Shown here one piece after another: positions 44,662 through 55,360 of a stretch of 64,000 nt of DNA (its first letter is position 1; each line of letters begins with the position of its first letter). This DNA is from Ontholestes murinus (Eukaryota; Arthropoda; Insecta; Coleoptera; Staphylinidae). Location of the stretch: positions 25,262,052 to 25,326,051 of the forward strand of contig OZ018396.1 in the NCBI GenBank assembly GCA_963969525.1, in the 5' to 3' direction. The notes below the pieces were generated by a model. It did not search any database. It worked only from the letters and a program-made list of their open reading frames with translations, and was not told the origin of the DNA. A program made the translations under genes and the position numbers.

Positions 44662-44904
44662 GTATTCTTTTAGTAATAATAGAGAGATAGCGATGGATTC
44701 GCTAATTCAATTAGTGCATGTTGAACAACGTCAATGTAGATACATTGGATGATCTTGAATGTAAGTCTTTTTTCTCCTTTTACCTTCTTCTAACAAAATG
44801 AGTGTATTTTATTGAACTGGTGAACACCGTAGACACTTAATGGGAACAAATAACGAACGAAAGAAGTATGTTAATTTTAACAGCATTTTCCTTAAAAACA
44901 ACTA

Positions 44905-45528
44905 AACAAATGGTGATGTGGCCATCATAGTACTTTCCCTATATTTTACACGAAAACTGTAAGGTTTACGCAAAAAAGCTATTCTTATTGATTTGTTCAC
45001 CATTGAATTCTCTATAATTATTTGTAATGCAAGTTTTATGTAACTCTGACAGTTTATTAGCACTTGGCAATAAATGTCAAAATTTTCAATTTTAATTTTT
45101 TTTCTCAAAAGTTAAGAATTTTATGAAAAATATGTTCGAATAAAACTTGTTCAGTTTTTTATTACCTTTAACTTTTGTTTGAACCATTTTTTAAAATTTT
45201 TCATATCTAGAAAAATAAAACGAAAAAACAAAAAAATGCCTCGAGTAAACATCCACTTCCGGTCTATGAATGTTTACCAAAAGCTTTTCAGCTCCAGTTT
45301 TTAACGATAAAACCTTAAGTTTGAAGTTTCATCTCAAACAGATTATTCGTTTTTGAGATACGGCCGCCGACAGACACACAGACAGACACACATCCAGACA
45401 CAATTTTTTTTTCCAGAAATTAGTGTTTGGGTTCAGGGTACCCCAAAACGGATATTTCCGCAAAAAAAATTTTTGAAAAAAAAATCACGAAAACAATAGT
45501 CCCCCTATATATAGGGAAACTAAAAATT
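44905..45528 (-). repeat. Unclassified dispersed repeat R1, copy A
   Basis: About 620 bp ending in CCCCCTATATATAGGGAAAC and, at the other side, ACTTTCCCTATATTTT. It shares long blocks with 52189-52935 in opposite orientation (ATCCACTTCCGG, AAAAGCTTTTCAG, TTTTTGAGATACGG). No coding; class unknown. Confidence 0.75.
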
Positions 45529-45579
45529 GTACAAGATCTCAACACCTTCAGTGGTGTACTGCCAAACTTAAACAAATGC

Positions 45580-47030
45580 GCGAATGTATGAAACTGATTC
45601 AAAGTCATTACAATTTACATCCCACTTAAAAACAAAGGAACTAAGAGATAGTTACAGACAGTTCTATAACAATGCTATCAAAATGAACAAACAAAGTGTT
45701 ACTAAACATTTTATAAACCAAAGTAGTAATAAATCAAAATCTATGTGGTCGCTTATAAATAACCAAAAACATGTGGCACGCAAATAATCCAATAATAACA
45801 TAACTTGCAAAGAGCTTAATTCATATTTTACTACTATTCTTAAAGTTAATCATGATACATCATAATCATCTCAAACTGGCACTCACAACTTAATTCAAGT
45901 TGGAAATATAGAGTTGAAGGAAACTACATATATCAAGGTACGAGGGGCAAACTCTGAAATAAAATCGAGAAATGAACGTGACATATATGGTTTCAGCATC
46001 AACGTAATTAAGAGCGTAAAAGACTTCCGTCTGTATCCACTTACAAAGCATAAAGTCAACTTCATAGAAATAGGACAATTTCCTAGTGCACTTAAACTTG
46101 CAAAATGCCTATCTTTAAAACAGCTGGTAAGAGTGATATTAATTATCGGTCAAAGGCTATTCTACCTATTCTTTCTAAAATAATAGAAATAATTTTAAAA
46201 GGGCAATTAGGTAATTATTTTAAATCAAACAATTTATTCTTTTCTGATCAATTTGGATTTCGTCCAAAACACTCGACCATAGACGCTCTATTTGAAATAA
46301 GCGAATCTATATTAAAATGCTTTGAGAATAAAACATCCTGCATAGGCCCATTTGTTGATCTAACCAAGGCGTTCGATTGCGTAACAAACGATCTGATCAA
46401 AAAACTTACAAAAATATAACGTTCACATTGATAGTATGAATTTTTAAGTCATACTTAGAAAATAGAACTTGAGTAGTTGGTTTAAATAATAATATATCCG
46501 AACCACTACCAATTATGCATGATGTCCCACAAGGATCTATTCTAGGCCCTATCTTCTTTCTCATTTATATACATGACTTACCACAACATCTACATCATGT
46601 CCATACTATCTTATTTGCAGATGACTCTTTTATCTGAAATGTGTAAATCAGAACATGACATCTGCAAGAAAATTAAACAGATAAATATATTATTATATGC
46701 TGATGACTTAAAGGTATTTAAAGTCATAGATACTGGTAGGGATATTAAACAATTACAGGCGGATTTGGATAGACTGTTCACTTGGTGTAGCAAAAATGAT
46801 TTACATCTTTACATCAATAAATGTAAAATGATATCGTTTGATAGAGCTTCTAATGTGATATACAGTATTTGTAAAGTTAATGTGGATGTGGTTGCTGAAA
46901 TAGATCTGGGAGGATTGTTTGATCGCAAAATAAAAATGGTAACTAATCAGCCACTCAAATGTCTAGGATTTTTTTCGAAAGTAGGTAGAAATTTTTTTGT
47001 AGATACTGTAAAATGTTTATATTATTAAAA
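45580..47030 (+). mobile_element. Chimeric LINE remnant with two palm motifs
   Basis: Plus strand: NKSKSMWSLINN (45725), MPIFKTAGKSDINYRS, SDQFGFRPKHSTIDALFEI and FVDLTKAFDCVTNDL (46105-46400), then PQGSILGPIFFLIYIHDL (46530-46585). ILFADDSFI follows at about 46605-46632, and only 80 bp later INILLYADDLKVF (46681-46720) with a second thumb region. Two palm motifs this close mean two related LINEs are joined here. Confidence 0.82.
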
Positions 47031-47039
47031 AGAATGGTT

Positions 47040-47136
47040 GCGACCGTTAGTACGTGGTAATACATACGTACACTGAATTGAAAAATTCACAATTTTTTAT
47101 TTATTGTTAAAACATAGTGAATTTTTCAATTCAGTG
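47040..47136. repeat. Orphan Penelope-like end block and perfect 20-bp palindrome
   Basis: GCGACCGTTAGTACGTGGTA (47040-47059) matches the end block at 14410 and 34672. Then CACTGAATTGAAAAATTCAC (47071-47090) and its exact reverse complement (47117-47136) form a 20-bp stem with a 26-base loop. Confidence 0.85.
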
Positions 47137-47149
47137 TTTATATTATTCA

Positions 47150-47520
47150 TTGGTCTGATCAAAATTCCTTATCAAAAATACTTGATGCAACACATAAATA
47201 AAGTGCAAAATAAATTCTTACGGATTGCTGCAATATTCGGTACCATTAAATTTATTAAATTTGAAACTATTAGAATGTAAGCCCATAATCTCAGATTTAG
47301 TGTTTGTATTTAAAATTATTAATAGTGTAATTGATTGCTCATCTGTACTTAATCTGATTGTATTTCGATTCCAGCAAAGTGGGCCCACAATAGCACTAAT
47401 ATATTTAATGGTTAAATAAAGAATTTGGAAGTTTTGAGTACAAAGATAATCTAAAGATGTGTAAAAATAATAGAAATTCTTGTATTTCACTTCTAGATGA
47501 CATTTATAAATCATTAAGAG
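47150..47520 (+). mobile_element. LINE RT C-terminal fragment
   Basis: INKVQNKFLRIAA (47190-47230), then LLNLKLLECKPIISDLVFVF (47245-47310), the end of a CR1/Jockey-type RT, frameshifted. Probably the 3' part of the 46.6-47.0 kb LINE displaced by the palindromic insert. Confidence 0.65.
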
Positions 47521-48268
47521 ATTATATATAATGGTTTTAAATGCTAGAAAATGCTATAAAATATCTTTGATAAATGTTATTGTTGTACAATCAATGATTC
47601 TGTAATGGCAACAGTTATAAAAATTAAATGCTTTCAGGCCATTTTGATGTCATTTTCTATTTATATCCAATATTTGTAAAATAGTTTTTAAGCATTAGTG
47701 AGTTTTTATGTGGAATAGGACGTAAAAATCGTGTATATTTCTTAGTATTATACAGTAGTTTTATCAAATTATGCTTGTAGATTCAGATCACCACATAAAA
47801 TTGACACAAATCATATTCCCAGGAATTATATGGGATTTCTACTTTAAAAAATAAATAATTAAAACAATTAACTTTGTTAGTTATCATAAAATAAGTTAAC
47901 CGATAATTATGAAAATCATATACATCAACAAAATACTGCTTTCGCAGTTGTGGAAGTTTATGGTTAAGAATATATATTGACTTAAATTATCTACAAAATA
48001 CTGCTTGCGCAGTGATGTATGCCTGCATATAAGGAGGACTGCGCCTGCAGTATTTTCTAGATGATTTACAGCAATAAGATACTTGTGGAATAGAAATTAA
48101 ACACTGTGCAAGTAGTATATTGTGGATGGTTTATCATCAATACAATTGTAAAAATAATATTCTAAAACCTATTTAGTTGGAAAGAAAAGACTGGAACATT
48201 TGATGCGAGAAGGTATTAAACTAAGAAAAATAAATTTTTAAAGATCATCTGTAGAAGAAACTGTAGAG
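47521..48268. other. No gene; imperfect inverted repeat
   Basis: AAAATACTGCTTGCGCAGT near 47996 is mirrored by ACTGCGCCTGCAGTATTTT near 48038, and a third copy of ACAAAATACTGCTTTCGCAG lies near 47930. Otherwise empty. Confidence 0.55.
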
Positions 48269-49340
48269 CAGTGTTTCCCAACTTTTTTGTGCCATACCCC
48301 ACCTAAGCCTTTCTAAAATTCTTATGCCCCCCTGAATAACATAAATAATTTTTAATATTAAAAAATTGAAACTTAAATGACAGGTTTTAGGAAGAAATCA
48401 CTAGAAAATTGTTAACGAAACACCGCAGTAAGTAAATTTTCAAAACTGAAATTCAAATTCGAAATTATTTTAATAAAGATTTTTCTATATTAATTTATTA
48501 TTTTAATTTAGTGAGATCCTTGCGTTTGGTACTTACTTCACAGAGATTTTATGTTAGGTTCCAATTTGGTTAGATTCAGTCTTAAGTCTTGCCGTTGTGT
48601 TATATCCAGGCGATTTCTGCTTTTACCAGTAAATCATTTACAGCACTAAGTCCACATTAAATATGAAGACAGAAACCTTAACAACAGTTTATTGCTTTTG
48701 TTTAATTTGGGTATTTGATTTCTGTTTCCTCACAAAGCCATGCCATTGCTCCTTTTATATCAAATAGAGATTTACACTAGTTACTAGTTTTACACTCATA
48801 ACTCAATAAGGGTAATAAAACCAAATATCTTCGCCTTTGAAACGACAAACGTTTTATTTATTCCTTGAAGTTGCTTATTTAATGTATTCAGTTTTTCAAA
48901 GATATCGTCTAAATAACTCGCAAATGCTTTAGAATCGACTGTTAACAGATACTTCATTTAAGGTTTGTCGCTAAAAAGTCACTAAAAGTATCAAAAAGTT
49001 CTATAAATCTTTTCAAGCAATTCCCTTTAGTCTCACATGGTCTGCATTTTGTTTTTCACAAAATAGCTTTAAGATACGCTCGCATTTGGCATTAGCTTTA
49101 AAAGCATTGATACACTTTATTAATGAATGCAGTACTTTATTTAGAACAGGTGAGATAATTTTAACTACCAAGTTTTCTCTATGAATAACACAATGCACAA
49201 GAATCATTTCTGGATTCTCATCTTTCATCAATTTTAAGCACTCATTTTTGGTTCATCATATTAGAAGCACCATCTACAGCACAATATTTTATTTATTTCA
49301 TTGGTATATTATTGACATCTAAGTTGTTTTTAGCTTATTA

Positions 49341-49358
49341 TATATATATATATATATA
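49341..49358. repeat. (TA)n at the left end of mariner C
   Basis: Nine TA units directly adjoining the inverted repeat at 49359. Confidence 0.95.
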
Positions 49359-50759
49359 CAACGTGTCCACGTAAGTATGCAACAAATGGGAAACTTTTTT
49401 ATTATTAATTTCTCAGAAAATTTTATTCTTTATAAAAGTTGGTGCTTGATCTTAAACATACAAAAAAGACAAAACAAATGACATACGGTTTTTTGTTCTT
49501 CTGTTAAAATCTCTGATTACATTTGCAAGAATTTTGGGATGCTTATTTAAATATCTTATACCATTTCTAATTTTATTTTCCAAATCCTCTAAATTTCAAA
49601 AAGGCCTTTTGGAATAAACTATGTTTTAGCCATTACCATAAAAAGTAATCAAGTGGATTTAGATCGGGTGAGCGGAGCAGGCCTTGGAAATCTTGAATGT
49701 CTTCCAATCCATTTCTTATTAAATTGTTCATTTAAATATTAAACTTCGACACAAGCACTACGTGCAGGTACCCATTCTGCATAAACCAAAGAGAATTTCT
49801 TGTTGCCAATGGTAAAATGTCAAATTCATTGTACAATTTCATATTTAAAAATTCCAAATATCTTTCTGAATTTAAACTCTGCTGAAATATGTAGGACCCT
49901 ATAATATTTCACACCAAACATTTATTTTTCGAGAATATTGATTTTTGCAGATAATTCAGAATGCTGGATTTTTTGTTGACCACCAACGATAGTTTTATGA
50001 TGAAACTACACCATTTGTAGTAAATGTAGCTTCATCCATAAACATGATCTTCTTAGGAAATGTACTATCAATCTCTATTTCACCTTGTACCATGAAACAA
50101 AATTCAGAACAATTGTCGGAATCATGTTCTTGCAAAGTTTTAAAATATCTTGGTTTAATGCTTTAAACTTTTTTGTTGTTAGTACCTTATGTACTGTTGA
50201 TTTTCCCAATCCTAATCTTCTAGCGCCTTTTTTAACAGATATTTAAGGATTTTTAACCACGCTTTGCAAGATGTCCAAAGAATTCTCCACATTTCCCACT
50301 GGTTTAGTACGTTCTTTTTTAAAATTCAATTCAATTCTCTGGAACTTTTAAATTGCTTTAAAATTCTTAACACTTGTGAGTAACTGATTCTCTTTTGGGG
50401 GTGCCTGTCGTTAAAAATATCAGCTGCTTCTCTGCAGGTTTCATAGTTATATTAGCACCAACTCTGTTTTGCCATAATTTAGGATACAACTACTCTTAAT
50501 AGAATATTAATTAATTATTTGTTAATGATAAATATTAATGACAGATATGTCAAAACTGAGAATACTTGATAAAATTTGCTTAAAAAGTGCAAAAGTTATA
50601 AAAAATTGTTCAATATCTTACTAATATAGCGTCGAATGACATTTGTTTTGTCTTTTTTGTACGTTTAAGATCAAGCACCAACTTTTATAAAGAATAAAAT
50701 TTTCTGAGAAATGAGTAATAAAAAAGTTTCCCATTTGTTGCATACTTACGTGGACACGT

Positions 50760-50761
<2 letters not shown>
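49359..50761 (-). mobile_element. Tc1/mariner element C, about 125-bp inverted repeats, dead transposase
   Basis: CAACGTGTCCACGTAAGTAT at the left is repeated inverted at the right, and similarity continues for about 125 bp with few mismatches. Both ends sit in TA tracts. The minus strand reads KKIMFMDEATFTTNGVVSS, YRWWSTKNPAF and INVWCEIL (about 49900-50050), the first catalytic block and following strand of the superfamily. The rest (ENKIRNGIRYLNKHPKILAN, 49510-49570, C-terminal) is frameshifted. Inserted in the hAT gene described above. Confidence 0.9.

Positions 50762-50828
<67 letters not shown>
50762..50828. repeat. (TA)n at the right end of mariner C
   Basis: About 67 bases of TA adjoining the right inverted repeat. 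Open frames of alternating Ile-Tyr here are artefacts. Confidence 0.95.
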
Positions 50829-50830
<2 letters not shown>

Positions 50831-51000
50831 TTGGAGATAGTGATGCTTTCTAGTCTTTTACAGAACAACATTTCTTCAGCAAAATGCTCTTTATCAATAT
50901 ATCTTACGTACGTTATCAATATTGCCTCACTGTCTGTCAAAATTGCATTTGAACTGAGAATTTTCTTGTTTTCAGCTTTTGAATAAGTTGTTTTTCAATA

Positions 51001-51775
51001 TCTCTAACCCACCCTCCAATCAGTAAAACAGTTTTAATTAAATGTTGTAAAACGTACATAAACACAAAATTTAATAGATGTATTCAAATAAATTCCAATA
51101 ATTTTTGATAATGTTTTTCTGACTGGAGGGTAGGATAGAGGCCACCCACCCGCCCTACATATACATATAAACTTTAATTCCTTAAGTTTTGATTTTTTTC
51201 ATGTTTTATTACATAAAGGGTTTGATGTTTTTTAGCAGCAAAATCATCAACGGTTAACTAAAGTTATCATGTATATGTAGGGTGGGTGGGTGGCCTCTAT
51301 CCCATCCTCCAATCAGTAAAACATAGCGAGGGTTTTAATTAAAAGTTGTAAAATATAAATAAATACAAAATAATTGCAATTTTTAGAGATTTGATTATAC
51401 AAATTTTTCATATATTTTTTAATGATATTTTACTGATTTGAGGCTGGGATAGAGGCCACCCACCCACCTTGCATATACTATAAATTTCCATTAAAGATCG
51501 TCTCGGGGTTTGGAATTAGAATTAATTACACAACTTTTTGAATTAAAAAGAAAATCAATTTGCTATAGAAGGCTATTTACATTTAAACTTAAATTTTGAT
51601 TTTTTTTATTTTTTATTAGATATAAGATTTTATTGTTTTTTGCAACAATATCATCAATGATTAATATTTAAGATTATCATATATGTAGGGTGGGTGGGCT
51701 TACTTTATCCCACCTTCCAATCGGTAAAACATAAGCGAGGGTTTTAATTAGAAGTTCTAAAATGTACAGAAAAAT
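51001..51775. repeat. Tandem array of palindromic units
   Basis: Block A (TAGGGTGGGTGGGTGGCCTC...CCTCCAATCAGTAAAAC) occurs near 51276 and 51684, with a shortened version at 51005. Its reverse complement occurs near 51111-51165 and 51418-51472. Spacers between units (TTTTGATTTTTTTCATG...) are also related. A unit is therefore a roughly 170-200 bp palindrome plus a spacer, repeated about two and a half times. Confidence 0.75.
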
Positions 51776-52340
51776 AAAAATGGTGATATAGCCATCATAA
51801 TATTTCCTTTCATTTTCTCCAAAACTATGAGGTTTACGCAAAAGTCGATTCTTAATAATTTGCTCAATTTTTGATTCTTTACAATTACTTGTTATACAGA
51901 TTTCATGTAACTCCCATAGTTTATTAGTACTAGGCAAAAAATGTCAAAATTTTTAATTTTTAACTTTTTTCTTGCAAGTTAAGCACTTTATGAAAAACAT
52001 GTTCTAATAAAACTTGCTCAGCTTCTCATTCCTTTTAATTTTAGTTGAAAGAGTTGTGCAATATTTTTAAAATTTAGAAAAATATCGAGTAAACTACCAC
52101 TTCCGCGAATATTAAACAAAAGCTTTTCAGTTCTAATTTTTAATGATAAAACCTTAAGTTTGAAATTTCATCTCACACGAATTATTACTTTCCCTATATG
52201 AAATATAGGGGAAGTATTGTGATCGTGATTTTTTTTTGAAATTTTTTTTTTGCGGAAATATCCGTTTTGAGGTCCCCTGAGTCTATTGCACTAATTTCTG
52301 GAAAAAAAAATTTTGTGTCTGTGTGTGTGTCTGTCTGTCC

Positions 52341-52390
<50 letters not shown>

Positions 52391-52935
52391 GGGTGCTGTA
52401 TCTCAAAAACGAATAATCCGATTGAGATGAAACTTTAAACTTAAGGTTTTATCTTTAAAAACTGGAACTGAAAAGCTTTTGGTAAACATTCGTAGACCGG
52501 AAGTGGATGTTTACTCGAGACGTTTTTTTGTTTTTTGGTAATATTTTTCTAAATATGAAAAATTTTAAAAAACAGTTCAAACAAAAGTTAAAGAGAATAA
52601 AAAACTGAATAAGTTTTATTTAAACATATTTTTCATAATATTTTTAACTTTTGAGAAAAAAAATAAAAACTGAAAATTTAGATATTTTTTGACAATTGCT
52701 AATTAACTGTTGGAGTTACATGAAATTTATATAACAAATAATTGTAGAAAATTAAAAAACGAATAAATTATTAATAATAGCCTTTTTGCATAAATCTCAT
52801 AGTTTTCGAGAAAAATATAGGGAAAGTACTATGATGGACACATCACCATTTTTCGTTTTTGAGATTGAGCGCCCACAGACATTTTCACGCACGAAAATAA
52901 TACTTCCCCTATATATACTATATAGGGAAAGTAAA
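51776..52935. repeat. Dispersed repeat R1, copies B and C head to head
   Basis: 51776-52188 is a partial copy in the orientation of 44905-45528. 52189-52935 is a nearly full copy in the opposite orientation, bounded by CTTTCCCTATATGAAATATA and CTATATATACTATATAGGGA. The two form a large imperfect inverted repeat. A (CTGT)n tract lies at 52316-52392. A small further fragment is at about 57300-57373. Confidence 0.75.
52316..52392. repeat. (CTGT)n microsatellite
   Basis: About 77 bases of TCTG/CTGT repeat inside repeat R1 copy C. The shorter form GACAGACACACAGACAG is at the same place in copy A. Confidence 0.95.
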
Positions 52936-53250
52936 AGTGATACTAACAAAGTTAATTGTTTTATTTATTTTGTATTATCAAAATTTATCACGAAGTGAAA
53001 GCTTCTACAATTACTTATTTATTAAATAATTAAAAGGGATATTACACACCTTTTAACATTCCATATCATTGTAGCAGAATTGAAATAAAAAGGTTACCGT
53101 TTATGGGACATTATATTTGAAATATTTATTATTACATTACGTATTTATATTTAATTATTATTACATAACATGGCAAATTATAAAAGATTACGATTTTAAT
53201 AACGCGATAAAATTTCCGAATTGCCAATTTGGCAATAAAAAATTATCATA

Positions 53251-53343
53251 CCTTCGATAGCTCAGTTGGTAGAGCGGTGGACTGTAGAAGTTTATGTGTT
53301 AGCAGATATCCATAGGTCACTGGTTCAAATCCGGTTCGAAGGA
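53251..53343 (+). tRNA. tRNA-Tyr (GUA), with 20-nt intron
   Basis: Acceptor CCTTCGA pairs with TCGAAGG, discriminator A at 53343. The D arm is TAGCTCAGTTGGTAGAGC. Anticodon stem GTGGA/TCCAT, loop CTGTAGA with anticodon GTA. The intron at 53288-53307 sits one base after the anticodon, the canonical place. T arm is CTGGTTCAAATCCGG. Mature length is 73 nt before CCA. A TTTT and a TTTTT terminator follow within about 15 bp. Its 3' end matches the primer-binding site of the BEL/Pao element. Confidence 0.97.
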
Positions 53344-54119
53344 GTTCTTTTACTTTTTGATATAAATTTTGACTGTATAAACAAAATAAATAATATTTCA
53401 AGATTTTTCTGAAATAATGTATCAATTAGTATGTTATATGAAATAATGTATAACTAAAATCGAAAGTTAATTAATATTGAAGTCTTTTATCAATAAATGA
53501 CCTTGCAAAATAATTAATATAATCAGTAAATTATTTCATATCTTAATTTTGGCCGAACTAATTGTTACGCTTTTACACAAATGTTTCTAAATATTGCATT
53601 TTGTTATTATTGTATTTTAATATCCATTTTGAATTTGTTTTCGTGATTTAAAAAAAAAAAAGAAATATCGATTACTTCTGCATGATTGTTTTATCTGATT
53701 ATTTTTACTTATTTACTACCTTTGTAAATTAGTTTTCAGCAATTAATTAAGATATGTATTACCAAGAGACAACATTAGCTAATTTTGTTGCGAGGTTATT
53801 TGTTAATAAAACGTTGTAAATAAATAAAATGATGTTAATTGTATATTATACATTAATTGTAGTAATAGTATTTGGTATCAACCGCGTTGTCCTTCCGCCA
53901 TATTATTGTATAATTAAGTTTGTTACTTTATAGAATTAACTTCGTCACTCTAAAGTGCCATGAATTGTATTCCAACAGAAATGGTTACCTATCCAATTTA
54001 TTTAAATGCGCTATCTGAACTACAATGCTGCAATGTTGTTACTATGTCGATATTATAAAGAAATATTTTAGTAGTACTTATTTAATTTATGCAATAAAAA
54101 ACAATTCCAAAAAGCAACC
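53344..54119. other. Spacer between divergent-strand tRNA-Tyr genes
   Basis: AT-rich; no gene or repeat supported. Confidence 0.6.
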
Positions 54120-54212
54120 TCCTTCGAACCGGATTTGAACCAGTGACCTATGGATATCTGTTACTACATTAACTTCTACAGTCCACCGCTCTACCAACTG
54201 AGCTATCGAAGG
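54120..54212 (-). tRNA. tRNA-Tyr (GUA), with 20-nt intron
   Basis: Same mature sequence as the 53251 gene; acceptor fully paired. Intron at 54156-54175 differs from that gene's. TTTTT terminator immediately 3' on the minus strand (54109-54113). Lies at one end of a duplicated segment. Confidence 0.96.
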
Positions 54213-54469
54213 TGTGAGTTTTTATTTTCAAATTGATAATTCGGATTTTTTTGCATAATAAAACTGATAATGTTATAATAAGCAGTGTTGTGAAATATAT
54301 AGCAAATTTAATTACATAATTAAATTATACACATTGTAATGCTTTCTATTATAAGACAATTTTTTAATTAGACTATTAAATATATTCACGTAAAATCCTA
54401 CATATGACGAATTACAGACAGGACGAATTTTGCACACCGTTCCTAATTTACAACCACACAAGACTAAGA

Positions 54470-54965
54470 TCTTTCTGGCGCAGTACTGGGCTGCTGAAAG
54501 CCCTTAATTCCAAACACGACCTCTTCACAGTCCAAAAGTTTGATGCGCTATGTCTTCCATAGGCAGCATTACTACTACTCTAGCAATGAACATTATTGGA
54601 AAGAAAACAATCTAGAGAACTTCTGGTTCTAGTAGGATTTAGTTTCTACTCACACTGCACGTCATCATGGCAAATTTTGCAGGAGATGCCCTTCTTGCGC
54701 GAGACAATTTCGTGACCACTCGTCTGTTTTTTTTCTGTTGGGATATCTTAAGGCCGAGGATTTTAAACGTCGCCCTCGATCTTTGATAAATTAAAGGTGA
54801 TCATTCAAGAAAAAATGAAAGAATTTTGCCTGACATGCTAGCAACAGTAATGTACGACTTCCAGAAACGGCAAATGTGCATCGGTCGACAATGTTACCAT
54901 TTAGAAGATATAATTTTTAAATCATATTCTAAAAAACTTATTTATATCCACATTTAGGAAATAGA
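54470..54965 (+). mobile_element. Mariner-superfamily transposase remnant
   Basis: The plus strand reads NFWF..., HTARHHGKF, then ETIS, and in another frame FFSVGIS, KRRPRSLIN-like and VIIQEKMK: the second and third catalytic blocks of a DUF4817-type mariner relative. Better preserved in the second duplication copy at 60740-60960. Confidence 0.65.
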
Positions 54966-55294
54966 ACGGTTTTTGTGATTATTATTTTAAACTCCTATAA
55001 AAATATGAGAGTTATTTCTGCCGGTAATATAATCGTAATTGTCTTCGAATCCAAATATTCAAAGGAAGTAACTGATCAAATTGGACTTAGGGGATGTGCA
55101 ATTCAATTTTGGAATGTGTTCAGGCATATGTCTAACAGTGAGCACAATAACTCAAAAACTTCTAAAGATTTGGATTTTGAACTCAAGCTTCTCTGGGTTT
55201 GTCTATCTGACAAAAGAAAAAAAAATATATTTTTTCTTGAATTAATTCTTGAATCTTCTCGTCGTTAACTTCGTGGTACATTTTCAATATTTTT

Positions 55295-55360
55295 AAATAA
55301 AGAAAACTTATAACTTTTTTATAATCTAACTTTTTTATAAGTTATAAGTTTTCTTTATTT
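55295..55360. repeat. Perfect 22-bp inverted duplication
   Basis: AAATAAAGAAAACTTATAAC... (55295-55316) and its exact reverse complement (55339-55360), 22-base loop. Confidence 0.92.

Larger units (their letters stand above)
40142..44666 (+). mobile_element. BEL/Pao LTR retrotransposon with 5-bp target duplication, RT deleted
   Basis: GTATT at 40142-40146 and 44662-44666 flank 4515 bp (40147-44661) bounded by 332-bp LTRs that differ at one base (T at 40231, G at 44414). In order: LTR, primer-binding site, 283-bp leader, one long ORF, purine-rich tract (AGGAGGCGGCGG, 44316-44328), LTR. The near-identical LTRs mean recent integration. The ORF keeps Gag, protease and integrase but not RT and RNase H, so mobility would require enzymes supplied by another element. 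Confidence 0.97.
48269..51000 (-). mobile_element. Decayed hAT transposon interrupted by a mariner element
   Basis: The terminus CAGTGTTTCCCAACTTTTTT at 48269 is a classic hAT inverted repeat (complement of the 3' end). Minus-strand transposase pieces: STDSEAILITYVRY, FAEEMLFCKRLESITISKDI (50830-50930), then, beyond the 49341-50828 insertion, VDGASNMMN, KDENPEMILVHCVIHRENLV (49170-49230), CINAFKANAKCERI (49060-49110), DIKGAMAWLCEETEIKYPN (48710-48760) and GLSAVNDLLVK (48625-48660). Order and content match ZBED5-like hAT transposases. The N-terminal part is lost into the repeat at 51000. Confidence 0.85.

Noticed and set aside
50711..50986. Open frames rich in Ile-Tyr
   Set aside because: Translation of a TA microsatellite; the real content on minus is the hAT fragment next to it.
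51001..51775. CRISPR-like array
   Set aside because: Repeats are inverted, long and few, in eukaryotic repeat DNA; no prokaryotic context.
52194..52406. Minus frame with repeated Thr-Asp-Arg-Gln
   Set aside because: Translation of the (CTGT)n microsatellite.
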